Below, in pieces: positions 13,401 to 28,400 of a DNA stretch of 64,000 bases (position 1 is its first letter; every line of letters begins with the position of its first letter). Below the pieces are notes generated by a model. It saw nothing but the letters and a program-made list of their open reading frames with translations, did not search any database and was not told the origin of the DNA. The stretch is from Sipunculus nudus. Lineage: Eukaryota > Annelida > Sipuncula > Golfingiida > Sipunculidae. The stretch covers positions 35,866,901-35,930,900 of the forward strand of contig CM049317.1 of the NCBI GenBank assembly GCA_026874595.1, read 5' to 3'. Position numbers and translations under genes: made by a program.

Positions 13401-16400
13401 CAGTTGTTTTTATTCTAGACAATGGTTTACCTGCTTCTGCTCTGATTTGACTCTCAAAATTCTACACACATATAGTCGGTGTGCTCTCCTAGGACAATTT
13501 TGTTTTCTTTTGTGGGATTATTTCCTATTAAGCTGCATAATTAATTATTTTGATATAACCCCCATAGCTGCCCCTATTTCTTTTGTGATTTAAGAGCTCC
13601 ATGAATGTCACACTCTTTCAGGAGGCGTCCCGGGGATTTTTCTTGCATTTCAAGCTCACTCGCCTATAGCAAGAGAGCATGCTATGCTTAAGCCTGGAGT
13701 TTTCATGCAATACGCAGTCTTGCAGATCGACACTATAATCCCCAATGACCACCATATCCAATACAACACCTCTAAAGGAATTTTACTCTCTCAAAATGAA
13801 GTAGTTGGTTTTCATTCAAATGCTAAAAAGACCAAATGAATCCACCTTTAATGCGAGGGCTTTTCAGTTGGGTCAACAGAATGGAGACATGTTGTACAAC
13901 TACCGTTCAACATTATTGGTTTGTTGCACACATATAGGATCCACAACCTCCACGGACATTGAAAAAATATAACCAGTACATCTTTACACTGGCAGGCATT
14001 CTGTTAACAAACAGGTACTGCAATCAGATCCTACAAACCTCCGCCAGAATCTTCTTATCAGTCATGTATTCATGTGTACACTTTTCATGTATGAACAGTG
14101 TCACGCTTCAGTAACTAGTTTCACCTGGCATGTGGAAGAAAAACATACACATGAACATGCAGCTTCTACAATGGGACAAAGAAATCATCCCTTTTTCATA
14201 ATAGTATTAAGAAAAAATATATTATGATGATTCTGATTGCCTCAAACTTAATGGTTTGTTCATACAGTTTTACTCTATCCCTCTACCTGCCTATTCTAGG
14301 TCATTCAACAAAGATCAGGACAAATATTTAACCCTGTTGGAATCTATTTACCTGAGCCTGTCTTTTCACTTTGGCAGCTATACCTGGCATTTTTCACATG
14401 CAAGAACCTGCACCAACATACATGTGTCTGTTATCATGCCTAAGAATATCACCAAATGACAACTTAAACATTTCCTGTGATATTCTCTGAACTTCAATTT
14501 TTACAAATTATCATTCTTAATTTCACTTTGCTATAGTCATATAATTCCTTCATATTATTTTCACAGAAGATGGTTTCTATATGCAATTGTTATATATCTT
14601 TATACTTTACTTGACTAATATATATGAAGCTGAAGAACATATTGCAAAAAAGAATAGCAAGATTTCAAGCTATTGAAATAAATTAAAATTATTGACAGAA
14701 AAACTAAATATAATTGAAGAATTAAAGTTTAATACCTATTTTGTTCTATATCTGCAGTATATTAGATCATCTTACATTTTATCTTTGTTTGTTGTTGATG
14801 ACATTTTGCTTAAAATGTATTCTGTCCATGTTTTGTATTACTGTAATATGTAATACATGTTTTATATTATGGGTTCTTTGCATGAATAAAAAAAAACATA
14901 TATATTGTCATCACTCCTGCAATAACTGTGTGGTACTCATGTTGTTTATCATAAAAAAATCTCACTCATAATTCATAGACCCTATATATGCCTCACGTCT
15001 TTTTTCCAAAATGTATTTCTATGTGTGATTTGTTGAACAGCATGATTTGGCACTCTTTGCTGACTGTTTATAGGGAAAGGGGTTTCTTCAAGAAAACAAG
15101 AAATCTTTATATCATTTAGTTAACCACATTAAACCACATTAAAAAGTGTATTAAAATATGTGACATTCAATTCCCACCAACTTATTACAAAACTATTTAT
15201 CTTATTGAACTGTTGATTTTCCACGGGTGCATCTAATAAGAATTAATGATCAGCAACCTGCCTGTGTAATTAGTGATGGAATAAAATGCAGATAAATATC
15301 TGTTCCTGCTGGTGCTTGCGTAAAAAGCAATATCACATAGAATGCCAGGGAGGTCTTAGTTTTACTTTTCTTGTTTTTCAGAGTCCTTGGAATCAGTTCT
15401 TCTTGGACAATGAGCTGAGGCTGACCATCAAACAAGATGTCATCAGGACGTGAGTTGTGCCGCATTCTCTCTGTAATTAAAAAATCAAGATGGTCCAGAA
15501 TGTATCATTATCATCAAAATTTGTGTTAACCTACTTTTTATCAACAAAATCAGATTTTGTGTCTCTTAGAATTTTGTTGGTACTTCTTTGAGAGTTGAAA
15601 TCACTTGGGCACCAGTAAATTTTTTAATATTGATAACAAATATTTGAATAAAAATCTTCATTTTCAAATCCACCATCAGCTTTTTTACAAGTTCTTTGAG
15701 AATATGATCAGATCCTTGTTAAATAAATGTGACATGGTGTCTGATTAACTTTTGAGAACTATCAAACTTTCAACTATCTGTTTTTAAGTCAACATAATAC
15801 ATAAAGAGTATGAATATATTTAAGTCATACATGTAAGTACTATATATGTGACTTTTATATTGTTGAGTTCAGCATCAGGGCTTAAGTAGTGTTCATTTGA
15901 TGATCCTTCCAAAAGAGTGCATCAAACGTGGCCTTTTCTGTTTATGAATATTTGTTTGTCAAATATCTGCAGTTGCAAAGCATTATGGTCAAATTTTCAC
16001 AGACAATGGGCCAATCTAGGTATAAATTCCCTCAATTTTACACAGTCACAGCTCAAGCCCTGATCACCAAGGTTTATTTCATGCTAACCATTGTATATTG
16101 TTGTGTACCCTTTTTCTCAGGTACCCCAAGTTTGAATTCTTCCATCGTGATCACATCAGGGCTTTGTTGGTTGATATACTGTTTATATATGCAAAACTGA
16201 ACCCAGATGTATCATACCGCCAGGTTAGCTATGGTGTTGTGCCCTCTCCGTGTATACAGATGCCCCTTGAATGTTGTGTCCTCACCTGTGTTGTCATGGA
16301 TACATGTGGATGGCAAACAATTATCAGAATCAAATAGAAAGCAGACATAATCAGTCAAGAATTGAAATGGTTAGGAATTAAAATAAAAACAATTCCAAAG

Positions 16401-19400
16401 TTCTCTGATCCTTTTGTAATAGGACCTCCAAAGCAAATTAGAGAGATATCAACTTAATGGAATTAATGGATACAGAGCCTGAGGATGGTATGGCTGCTGG
16501 TTTTGTCTTATTTTGGTTTATAAAAGTCTTCATTTGCATTAACTTTAACTAGCTTATCCTAACGGTTCATTATTTTCACTGGAAGATCAGTTGAGTTTCA
16601 TCCCAAATACAAAAGACTGATAATGAAGACTGACTAACCTATTTCAATATCAGTACATAACACAACAACACACCTGTGACAAGTTAATATTTTGTTGCAC
16701 AGACTAAGAAATAAATAGGAATGACATGCCCAAGGATAGTGTGTAAATGGATAAGTATTAGATAAAACAGCAGTTTAATTCAGACACTACTTATCACATA
16801 TTTCATCAATATAATAAAAAGTTGTGTGTTTTGATGCTCTCAGAAGAACTGATAGATTTGTTTTGTTGGACTGTATGAGAGGGCCTTAGGCCCCAATTCA
16901 GAGTAACAAACTGCTCTCAGTCATGATACACATTCTTAATCACTGTCAGAGGGAGCTGCAATCGCCTCTTGAAAAATAAAGTGATAAATCTCAGGATTTA
17001 CATGAAAATATAAGAAATGACTCCCTTAGGACACACTTTCCATCATTCACCTCACAGTTTGCATCATAGCTAAAGACCAAAAACGTGGATATCCTTGGCA
17101 TGGAGATACAGAGGAGATGTGTGATCACCGTCAAGTATATAGACATGTCTGCTTCTTATCTTGTGATAACCTTCATTCTCATATAGGAGCCAGAGTTAGC
17201 CACAGGGTATAGCCCTACCTTAAAAAAATTATGTATAAAGATAAAACAAAGTTGGGTGTTTCTGAATTTTTATCTTAATTGAAAAGTAGATGATATGGAT
17301 AAAAGAGGGAAGTGACCTTCGAGGTTACTTTGAAATTAAATCTATTATAGTGGATAAGTATATGTTAAAAAGTTTAAAATAAAAGGTAATGGTCCTTGTT
17401 AATTGATCATGTGGAACAGTACTTGCTCCATGGTATAACCAACTCTGTATACCCACAAATGATAAGTTTCAGGTAGCAGCCATATGATATTTATAAATCA
17501 GTAGGAAATTTTGCCAGTGGCATCATGCTTATCCAATAGAAGTGAGTCCACACAGGATCTGATTCCCTGAGATATGCATATTTTGTAAATTAGTATACAC
17601 ACCCTCATATATGGAGAGACAGGTATTGGGAAATGGATAATGGTTTGCAGCAGCAATACCAGCAATGTTCCATGCTGAACTGTAGAACTTTTAGAAGATG
17701 TTTATTTCTTAGAATCAGTCAGTACCCATGTGTTTTAAGCATCATAGACATTCTTATCTGTAGCTCCTGGTTCCGTATGAGAGACATTAACTTGTGTTTT
17801 AATGCTGTTGTTGTTATGTAGCCACTAACCTGTGTTCACCTCAGCTAACCAGTGTAAGCTGGGTTTTCTTTTGTTTGATTATAATGTGCTGTGCTATAGT
17901 GACTGTTGTTGGTTTCTTTCAGTTTCCCTGAAATTGAGTTCTTCCAAGATTCCAATCTGCATGAGAAAATGGTTGACATTTTATTTTGTTTCGCCAAGTC
18001 CAATGATAGCGTAGCATACAAACAGGTTTGATTGTTCTTCAGTAATTAACATTATTCCTGTGGCACAAATGTTATTGTAATTGATTTTGTTTATTTAATT
18101 ATTAATGGAACACCTGCCACTTTGCTCCTACTAAACTGAGTTTGTTGTAAAAATAATTTTCCTCACTAGCACCTGCTGTAAAAACATTGCTTGAGCAAAA
18201 TAATGAATAATAATTCTGTTAATGTTATGGAAATTGTACTTTACACAGCTACATATATCATATGTGATATAACCATTTCTGTTATAGACAAGTCTCCAGC
18301 AAAGATACTGTGGTTGAATTGGTATTCACTGGGTTAATATTTTATGATATTTGACTGTGTCACTGTGTTTTGAAGGTTTTTTTTATCATGAGCACTACAT
18401 ATAGAAAGCCTCACAGAGTATATCCAAATTATAAGAATTCATCATTTAAAATTATATATAATCAAATCATTTTAACAATTAGACTCAAGAGACATTGAAC
18501 AAGTGGTAATTATCATTTATTAATTGTAGATTATTTGAAAGCTTTAATTTCATTTTTAAAAGCAATCTTTAATTAATATACAGGTAAAATACACAATTTT
18601 TTATTATTTATAACATCTATCTTTTGCGTTTTGACTTCCCTTCAACGATAGACCTCTAATTCATGATGGTTTTATATTTGTGAAAGTTTTCCTGTAGCAA
18701 ATATCACAAATTTGAATACCTCACAAACAAAAAGACATTCACAGTATCTACTTGAATACGTTATCTCTGAGACCAGAATGTGACAGAATTTCAAAAGGAA
18801 AGAAAGGGATACCAGTTAAAAATTTGATTACTGGGATAATATTTAGTAAACAAGAGCTGCAAACAGAAAAAAATATGAATGTTTCAGATGTAAGGTTGCA
18901 TTGGAAATATTATATAATTAATTAGGCAACAATCTAAACTACTCCTTGTTATGGCATGTTCTGTGAATGAAAGTTAAAACATTAACATAATTTTAAAATA
19001 TGCAGTAGTATAGTATTTTTTCTGCATCTTATATTTAAATAATTCAATATTTCATTGTCTCTGTTCAATTAATGTTATGTCATATACAACATCAATTTGA
19101 TTTATATGACCTTGTATTGAGGAAAGGTGTTTGCTTTAAAAGTAAGATAATATAAATGTCATATCCATTTTTTTGGTAAATCACAGTTTCATCATGATGA
19201 TCAAGTAACAAATGCATCAGACTTCACATACATGTGTGTTATATTAGCTCTTCTGTTTTTAATCCATTGGCGGTATCTTCTCTTATTGTTCTATAATTGA
19301 GAAAAGTTTTCAGAAATGATAAAAATCTCATTCATGATTTTCAGGGTATGCATGAGTTACTGGCACCATTGATATTTGTTCTACACTGTGATCACCAAGC

Positions 19401-22400
19401 ATTCCTACATGCCAGCGAGATGGAGAGACTTGAGTGAGTTTCCACTTCCTTAGTTCAGATTATTCATATTTATTTAATAAGGACTGTAGATATAGCCAGT
19501 GTGTCTGGTATTTTGCTAGTACTATATTATCTCAGGTGAAAGAAAAATGAAGAAGAGAATGTGATATCTAATACACAAAATGGAACAACATGTACACAAA
19601 ACATATCGGCACAACCCCTTTTCATTTATCTGATCACATGTACAGGGATGTGAAATCAAGTATTTTTGATATTTTGGGAAAATATGAAGAATGCCAAATT
19701 TAAAGCAAAAATCAGTATAGGGTGGCATTAAGTGCATGTGGAATATAGTACATGCATGTAGTTACAAATGATAACATATTCAGCTGACAGAGGTCTGCTT
19801 TGATCAAATATACATGTTTACTTAAGAAAAGTGCAAATACCAGAAAACCGAGTTATTTATATGAGCATGAAGATGTGTAAATCAAACTGATTTTTTTCTG
19901 TTATCTTGCAACCAAGAGGTGCACCCTGGAATAACTGCACTTAGTGAAACTGCATTGTTTTGGTGTAAAAAATGCAAATTTGAAATTTGTCGTGTGTTCA
20001 GTTTGTTCCTCATGTATCATATTCCTAACTTGTGTTATGTTGTACAAACCATACACTTGGAACAATTTCTTGTTTGTTATTTACACTATGAAAAATAATG
20101 TAGTGTATAATTTGTCTCAGTGTTCAGTTAACTCACACTTGCTGTTGTTTGTGGACCAGTGCAAATGTGTGAAGTGTCTGCCTGAGGACTTTCTTTTATT
20201 CATACAGTCCCACAGTACTGGTCATGGCAGTCAAATCACTTTGTGATAAAGGTTAGTGAAATTCTCAACTCAGGGACTTACATTGTACATAGCTGTAGCT
20301 TTCGACTGTATCACACGGTCATCATCAGCAGACTGGTATGCTTGACAATGACTCAGGTGTAGTCACATGACCACAGGGCCGGATCATGTGACAACAGGTG
20401 GTTGTAAACCTGTGGAAGTTCCAAGCCCAGGTCGCGGTTTGGTGCAGGTTGTTGGCGTTGGGGAAACTGAGTTCCTCCTTAACCTTTCTCTTGACATTGA
20501 CTGAATCTGACTCTTGGATCTTAGCACAGTCCTACTGCATCCAGTGTCTGGCGTCCCTCTGGTGTTCATAACCAGCGGTCAAGCACATCCTCAAGCATGC
20601 AACTATGACTTTGATATGGTCAAAAGCTGCAGCTACGTACAATGTAACTCCCTGAGTTGAGAATTTTACTAATCTTTATGGAACCTCCAGGGACAGGATC
20701 AAACATATATAGATTTACTTTGTGATGTTTTTTTTGTGTGTTTATGTTGGTGTGAATGTGATCCTGTTGTGTTGATTTCTTTCCAGTGGTTTATGTTCAC
20801 ATGAAAGGCAAGTTTTAATTGAGCATGTAGGCATGCTTTGTTTTCAGTTACAGTTTTCTTGAATTTTTTACAGTATTCAGGCATCTCTGTATTTTGGTCA
20901 TGTCGTTGTTATGTACACCTCATTACAAAAAGCACCTTTCTATTACAAATACTGGATTCTTGAGATTTGTAACCTCTGTGTTACATAAAAAAACAGGTGT
21001 TACCTGTGTCCTTGGTTAGGATTTTTAAGTACTTTTTGGGTAATTCTATTTAAATAATTGGGAATTACTGTACTATCATTTTCCTTTTCTGGACAAAATT
21101 GCACACAAGAAAATTCTTTATTGTTTCCCCTCTGATCAGACAGGTAATATGTAAAATCCTTCTTCACATTCTTTTGGAAAAATTATATATAAATTTTCTT
21201 CCTTTTGTCAATATGACTATATAACAATTTCTACGTTATCCCCTGTAAGATTTGATCATGATGTGCTTTACACTAATAACACTAACATTGCTTCTGCATT
21301 CTGACAGATATTGTCCTCACATAGGATATCTGTATTGGATATACAGATATTTCTGAAACAATTAATTCTCAAAACTCTAGGAAAATTAATTTAGCCAATA
21401 GTTCTCTAAAAATAAATGATGATAAAACTTGAAAAAATTGTCAAGCAGATTCATAATTCTTTATGTTACTTCCAGTACAGCAGTTGTATAATTCTACCAA
21501 TATGAAACTTGACTTTCAGAATTCTAAATCTGAATGTCAAGTGGTTTATCTCTAGGTATTTAAGCTTGTCTTTAGAAATTTGCAAGAAGTTTTCAAAATT
21601 CCTTTTTTTATGTGCAGAAATCTTAAATAAATTACATCCATATACAAAGATGTAGAAACCTATTACCCACGTACTTGTTCTTATTTCCAAACAGAACAGC
21701 TTAATGAAAGAGTGTGTATAACTACTGTTGTTTTGATTGAATTGGGTTCATGTTCTTTTGTTGAGTAACACACTAACCATGAGTAAAACTGATGGACCAC
21801 ATGTTAAGATTTTTTGTTTGTTTGCATATAATTAATCTTTCACTATATGACACCCCATCGTTCAGTATTTTTGCATGGTTAAATGCAGCATTCTATCTAA
21901 AACGTGTCATTCCTTTGTACAGTGGCTCATCATTTATCTGAACATATTCATGTGTAGCCAAGCATCCCTTGTTCATATACTCCTGAAGTAAACCTGTGTA
22001 TATTTATGGGTTCTAAATTATATGTTCGTGACCTAAGTGAAAAAAATTCATATCTCATTTTTAAAATATGGAACACTGCATGTGTCACTGTTTTAAATTT
22101 TGGTTATGTTGACCCAGTAAAATATAATCTTCAGACACGATGTGGAACAGAAAACATTTGCTGACACTTAATACATTCAGATAAACAAACTTCCACTGTA
22201 TATGTTTTTGTCCTGCAATAAAGGTTATATATGTGAGAGCAGCCGGTGCTTCTTTTGCATTTGAAGCTGTATATTTATCATTTTACTTGACAGCATTTGG
22301 ACAGGGGTTCCAAAATCATAAGGTTGTCTGCTTGTTTAGCTATTGCTTCCATATTGCTTCCATAGAGCAATGTTCGGTGGAGGTGAAGTAGCGCCATATC

Positions 22401-25400
22401 GGCCCTCTGACAGTACACTGTCACTTGACATAAACCAGACTTATCTTAAGCATTTTAAGTATTCCCTTGTGTTTATTCAACATTTGTAGCATATTGTTAA
22501 GATAATGGGCTGTTTACCACAATGTGAATGCAACATGATTGAAGACTACTGCAATGCATTCCTCAATAATGCCTGTATCATGACTCAAGTGGGGTTACCA
22601 GCCCAATTATCATTGCCTACAGAGTCGGACTGTCATGGCCAGAGGTGGGGGTGAACTTCTAGACATATCTTTTGAAGAAACAGCTCAAAGAGGCATACTT
22701 AGCAGAACCATACTAATACAGCATGTTGTCGCAGAGTATTTGCACTTCATGTGTTCAGGAGCATTGGTGAATTGTTTAGTTTCTCCCATGTTTTATATAA
22801 TTAGATTCACTAGATGGTGAAACACATCAAGCAAATCCATTCTGCATGTTCACAACAATCATTCTCATCCCATTTAAAAGTATTTAGTATAGCTGATTAC
22901 TTTATGCCCTCCGCAAAGTACAATGGATTTTGCCATTAAATAAAAATATTTATTCATATGTATAATATCTGGTCTGAACTCTCTTCCACCCAAACATATT
23001 GGACTTTATTTTCACCTTACATAGCTAGATAATTATCACTTCGCTAAAAATTCTAGGTGATAGAATATCATTATAACATTTAAGAGTATTTAGGATTGCT
23101 TTAAATTATAGCTGGTACTAAATTCTGTTCATGCTTGAGGAACTGAAATGCTAAATATTGTTGTGCACTGGTAGGTGTGCAATGTAAGAAAACAAGCACT
23201 GTATGTAAATTTGCAGGATAGATAGCTGAAATTGCATATGTCTAAGACCTGTCCTTGGTGGATAGTGTCACAAGTCATTGTCTTCATTTGTAAATTATTT
23301 ACCTGTTAAATTTCCAGCTTGAGGGAAATTTTGTTGAAACCTGGTCTGGTGTCAAGTCTTTCAAAGAAATTTACAGTATTCTCTGACATCATTTGACTGC
23401 TTTTGGCAGAGGTAACAATGAAAGCATTTCCTTCATAAGCAGCAGCAAATGTCTGTATGCCACCTATAACCTGTAGCTCTGGGTATACATCCAGAGTATA
23501 TCCAAAAATAATTATTGGTAAGATCATTTCCACCTAAGATGGTGTTTTTTTTTGGTTGGGGGGTGGGGGGTCTTAGGGAAGGGGTAGGGGTTTATTAGTT
23601 ATAAAAGCTTATGTGTATTTGCTGTGGTATAAGATTTGATACAGGTGCATTGTGTATTCTCAAGATGGTTCAGTACCATTTACTGTCTGTGTCACTTGTT
23701 ATGCATTTGAAAAGAGAGAGAGGTGTATATGCTGTCCTGCTCACACAGAATACATTGCAATCAAATCACTCTTTGTTCAGAACAGAAAGCCTATAGCTAG
23801 TTTGTTTACAAACCAGGAATGTTAGGAATAATTGAAATGAAGAAGCTAGACATTTGATGTACCAGCACTGTAACAGAACCATTAAGCATTGACCTGGGTC
23901 AGTGTGATTTCACTTGGTGTGTACTGTATGATTATTAAGTTAAAACTCTAATTATTCTTGTTTTATGTTTCAGGGACTCTGTAAAGGAGATGCTTAATCC
24001 TGAGTTCATAGAACATGATGCATTGTGAGTAAACCTTTTTGTGTAGATGTAACAAAGCCATTGTCATTCTGTTAATTATTGTTCATGATTGTTTGATTGA
24101 TATAAGGTTAGTCACGCTTTAATTCATAAAATTGGATTCCTAAAATTTGAAATACATGCGATATCTTAGTATATATTAAGTCATGGATTTTTTAAAAGAT
24201 ATTTTATTCATCACTGTTTATCTTGCATTTTGAAAACAATTGTCACTTTTATGTTAAACTGAGAAGTGCCTGGACTTAGTACTTAAGTACAAAGCAAAAT
24301 ATATAAAACAAATTAAATTTGTCACCCAATAGAGAATGATCAGAGTGATAATTTAAAGTCATGACAAAGCCATGAAAGTTTTATCTATCGGAAGTACAGT
24401 GGAACCCTGCCTTGGGACCATCCCACATTTGCAACCAATCCACAATTACAACTACTTTTCTTGGTCCTTAATATATGATCCAGGTAACTTAGAATTTCAC
24501 AAATATGACCACCCCAAAATTACAACTTTGGTCAGTCCCCAAGGTGGTTGTAATTGTGGGGTCCACTGTACCAATATATGAACTGTATGACAGTATGTAC
24601 TCTTGGAAATGAAGCTGTTAATAAAGCATGCACCAGGCATCAGGAATCATACTGAAAAATGTTGATGAAAAATATTATTTTGGATAATAACTCTCAGATA
24701 TGTAATGATTGTTGTATCAAAATCTGAGTGTAGAACCTTTGAAGCTCAGGGTTTAGAATGTCACAAGTATGATGATAAATTAGATACTAAAGATGAATTG
24801 ATAAAAAAGGCTGTTGTTACCACAAATGCAATTTAATAAGTGATTTATATTTTTTCTTTATTGTCAAATCTTACCATATACTATGGTTGTCTTCCTATTT
24901 GCGGTGGCTTCAAAATTGCAATATTCACAGTTGCTCTGTGACCACAAAATTGAAACCAGGCAGTTTTGAATGCATACCAGATCATGAGCATTAATTTCAG
25001 CAGCTGCCAGTAGATGGTGACAGTTATGATTTATGCAACATAAAGAAAGAGGATCCCACCTGCCACTTCGTTAACTGGGATTTTTTCAAAATCAACTTTG
25101 TTATATTAGGAGTTAATGTACACTTTTTCTGTGTTTGTACTTATGTATACAAATATTTTTTAATAGTCAGAATACTCTCATCTTAGTGGTTGTATTCCCT
25201 GCAATTTTGTTTGGAATTAAGTTGGTGAGGTCAGTCTGATCTTTTGCTGCTCGGCAGATCTGTGCACTCTCAATTGATGTACACTCATGTTGGTCAGGCA
25301 GTGCTTTGGTCCGGGGTCTCTTCTTCAGCCACTTAGTGAAGTCCATCAAGGCTGGCTCACTTTAAGTGATTCAGGGCGAATAACTGGGCCCATTTATATG

Positions 25401-28400
25401 AGTATCGGTTGGCTTTGATGCGAGAACCATGAACCTTCGATCCTGCAATAAGGGGGCTACATCCAGCATTACATATGTCCATTGTTGTTTGAGCAGGTGA
25501 TTACAACTCATTTTTTAATTAAAAGGAGTAAGATACCCTTATCAAGACAGTTTCTCTAAACAAACTTATTACATGGTTATGTAGTCACAGGTTGGTTCTC
25601 ACACCTTCACTGACATGCAATGTTTTGATTGAGCCTCGGCCCTGAACTAAGTACAGCCAGTGGGGTCAACGCTTCCCACAGGCGTTTGCTCAGCCATCGA
25701 GTAGGGGCCGGGCCGAAGTGCTACCCCGTCCTGTATTGGTACATTTGTACTTCTACAGGACAGTGGGCTGTACCAGTACAGGCCACTGTGCTACCCCTTA
25801 TCTGGCCAATCATGGGACCTTGTGCCTCACTGGGGGCATAGAAGCAGGGCTACAAGGGCAATTAGTTGGTTCCAGACCTCAAATGATGAGTACACAGTGG
25901 TCAGCTGATTATCTGCTTTGTTATTCAGAAATGTTTATTATATTATAATGATACATTATATTGTATTCTATCATATGATCAAGGATTATATAATTTAATA
26001 TCAAATAAGATCGCCATATATATATCGTCATAACATTATTTAACACACTGTGTATACATATTATCATACCTGTTATGTAATTATATTTTGCATCTGAAGT
26101 TTATGTGTTTGTTTAATAAAAAAATTATGGAGTGTCAAAAACATACTATTTTGTATAAAAGTGATCTTTATAAAAAAAATAATAACAATCTACATAATTA
26201 ATTGCTTTGTCATTTGTTATTATAGTATTCTATATGATGTATTGTATTTGTAAAAAAAAGCTTTTCATGTTTGGTCTTATAATATTAATTTATATAAGTT
26301 CTTATGGTTTAACTTTACATTAAGAAACAATAGACTAATTAACAAAGGAAAACTACAATTAAGTTTATATTACTTTCATTGAAACTACACAGGACAGTTT
26401 AAAGTTTAATTTGTTTGGTAACCGAAACAAAAGACCCTCATTCTCAGGAAATAAATGAAAACAAAATATAATCTAAAACTGAACATGGTTATATTTAAAT
26501 AGGGTCTCACTTTTCTGGAAACATTTAGAAAATATCTGAACTGTATGATTTGTAAGTTGTAATTAGGCATCTTTCTGAAAGGTGCATGCAGACGACAGTG
26601 TCGATAAAACAATGTCATCTATGTATGATCAGCATTCATTGTCATTTGCACAATATCCAAAATATTATCTTAAATGTCACATCATTATTCATAACTGTTT
26701 CATTAAATTGGTTCTTAAATTTAAGGAAACAATATACATACGTAAACAAAATATAATATAAAAAATAATATTTTGTGGGCGCCTAAATGAAGGGCACATG
26801 GGCCCCGCCTAGCATATGATGGTGATATATACGATGGACGTCCATCTTTGTTCACACGTTATACACACGTAAAGAAAATATAATACAAAACAAAATATGG
26901 CTATATGGCTTGTATTTAGGCATCTTAATGAAGCGTGCACGGGCCTGCTCAACATAAGATGGCGTCTATAATATGATGCCGTCTATATGATCAGTGTCCA
27001 TTTTCATAGCGTACAAATGAACAGCATCCAGTTAATACAATTTGGCATCTTTCTGAACAACATCCATCTATATCATACAGCAGATTTTCTATCACTAAAA
27101 TGTAACATATAAAAATTTTAAGGTACTTTGTACTGTAATAACAAAAAATGAGTTAAAATATAATAAAAATGTGTTTTTAGCTCAGCTGACTATAAGTCAT
27201 CTGAGCTATAGTCGTGGTCCATTGTCCGTCGTCCGTCCGTCTGTCCGTCCGTCCGTCCGTAGATGTGGCACGTTTTGAAACCGTAAGACCTAGGAATCCA
27301 AAATTCGGCATAATGTTAGATGTCCCCAAGATCTCTTACCAAGCCGAAAACTGGGTCTTTGCCACTTCGTTCCTTTGAGAAATTAAGGAAAAACCTCAAT
27401 TTTTTATTAAAAACCTATTTTCACACTTCAGGACTGCCTAATATCAAAACAACTCATCTGTTTTACCTCATATTTACCATAAGTATTCCTCTATATAGTT
27501 CCTATGTACATGCCAGAAATTATGTCTGTATTATATAATTTAAAAAAGTTATGGGCCCAAACATAATGCATTTTGTAAAAATTCAGGAAAGATATTTGAT
27601 CACTTAACACAAAACATGTTAAAGCTATGGACTTTTTTTCCAGTAATATAACTTTAATTAATTAAAATTAAATTGTATACCCAAAATTAGATCAAAATCT
27701 TTTAAATTTTTTAAAAAATTAACAAAAATAAAAAATTGGTACCTTAAATTTAGCCCAACTTTGACCATGGCACGTTTTTTTTCTGTAAGTACTGTGGATT
27801 TAATTTTCACAGCATGTTTTTGGTAGCACTTTGTCTGTTAACACCAAAAATTTGAAACCATTTGATCAAAAACTGTAGATTTTATTTAAGTTTTCAAACA
27901 CCATGTAACATATTGTTTACATCAAGCTAGTGTTATGCAGTTTGCAAGAGCTCAGCTCCCCAGCTTCAGCTCTCAGTTCCTAAAATTTGGCATACATTTA
28001 GATGTCTCCAAAATCCCCTACCATGCCAAGAATTTGGTCACTAGGACTCAATACCTTCGAGATATTAATGAAAAACTTCATTTTTCCATTAAAAATCCAT
28101 TTTTACAGTTCAAGACTGCCTAATATCAAAACAACTGATCTGACTTAAATCATATATAATATACATATTTTTCTATACATTCTCTATGCACATGCCAGAA
28201 ATGATGTCAGTATTGCGTAATTGTTTTAAGTTATGGGCCCAAACATAATGCACTTTGTAAAAAATCAAGAAATATATTTACTCCCTTAACAAGGAGATTG
28301 CTGAAGCTAGAGATTTTTTTGTCAGGGATGTAACATTATTTAATCAAGATTCAATTAAATACCTAAAATTAGTCGCGAATTTTTCAAATTTTATAAGTTA

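Noticed and set aside
16121-18025. Exons 7a and 7b both included in one transcript
   Set aside because: The junction reads TTT CCC TGA and stops after two codons; the phases (2 to 0 for each) do not allow both.
19944-20246. 100-codon open frame in intron 8
   Set aside because: Low-complexity hydrophobic composition without domain, splice context or codon bias; likely chance in AT-rich DNA.
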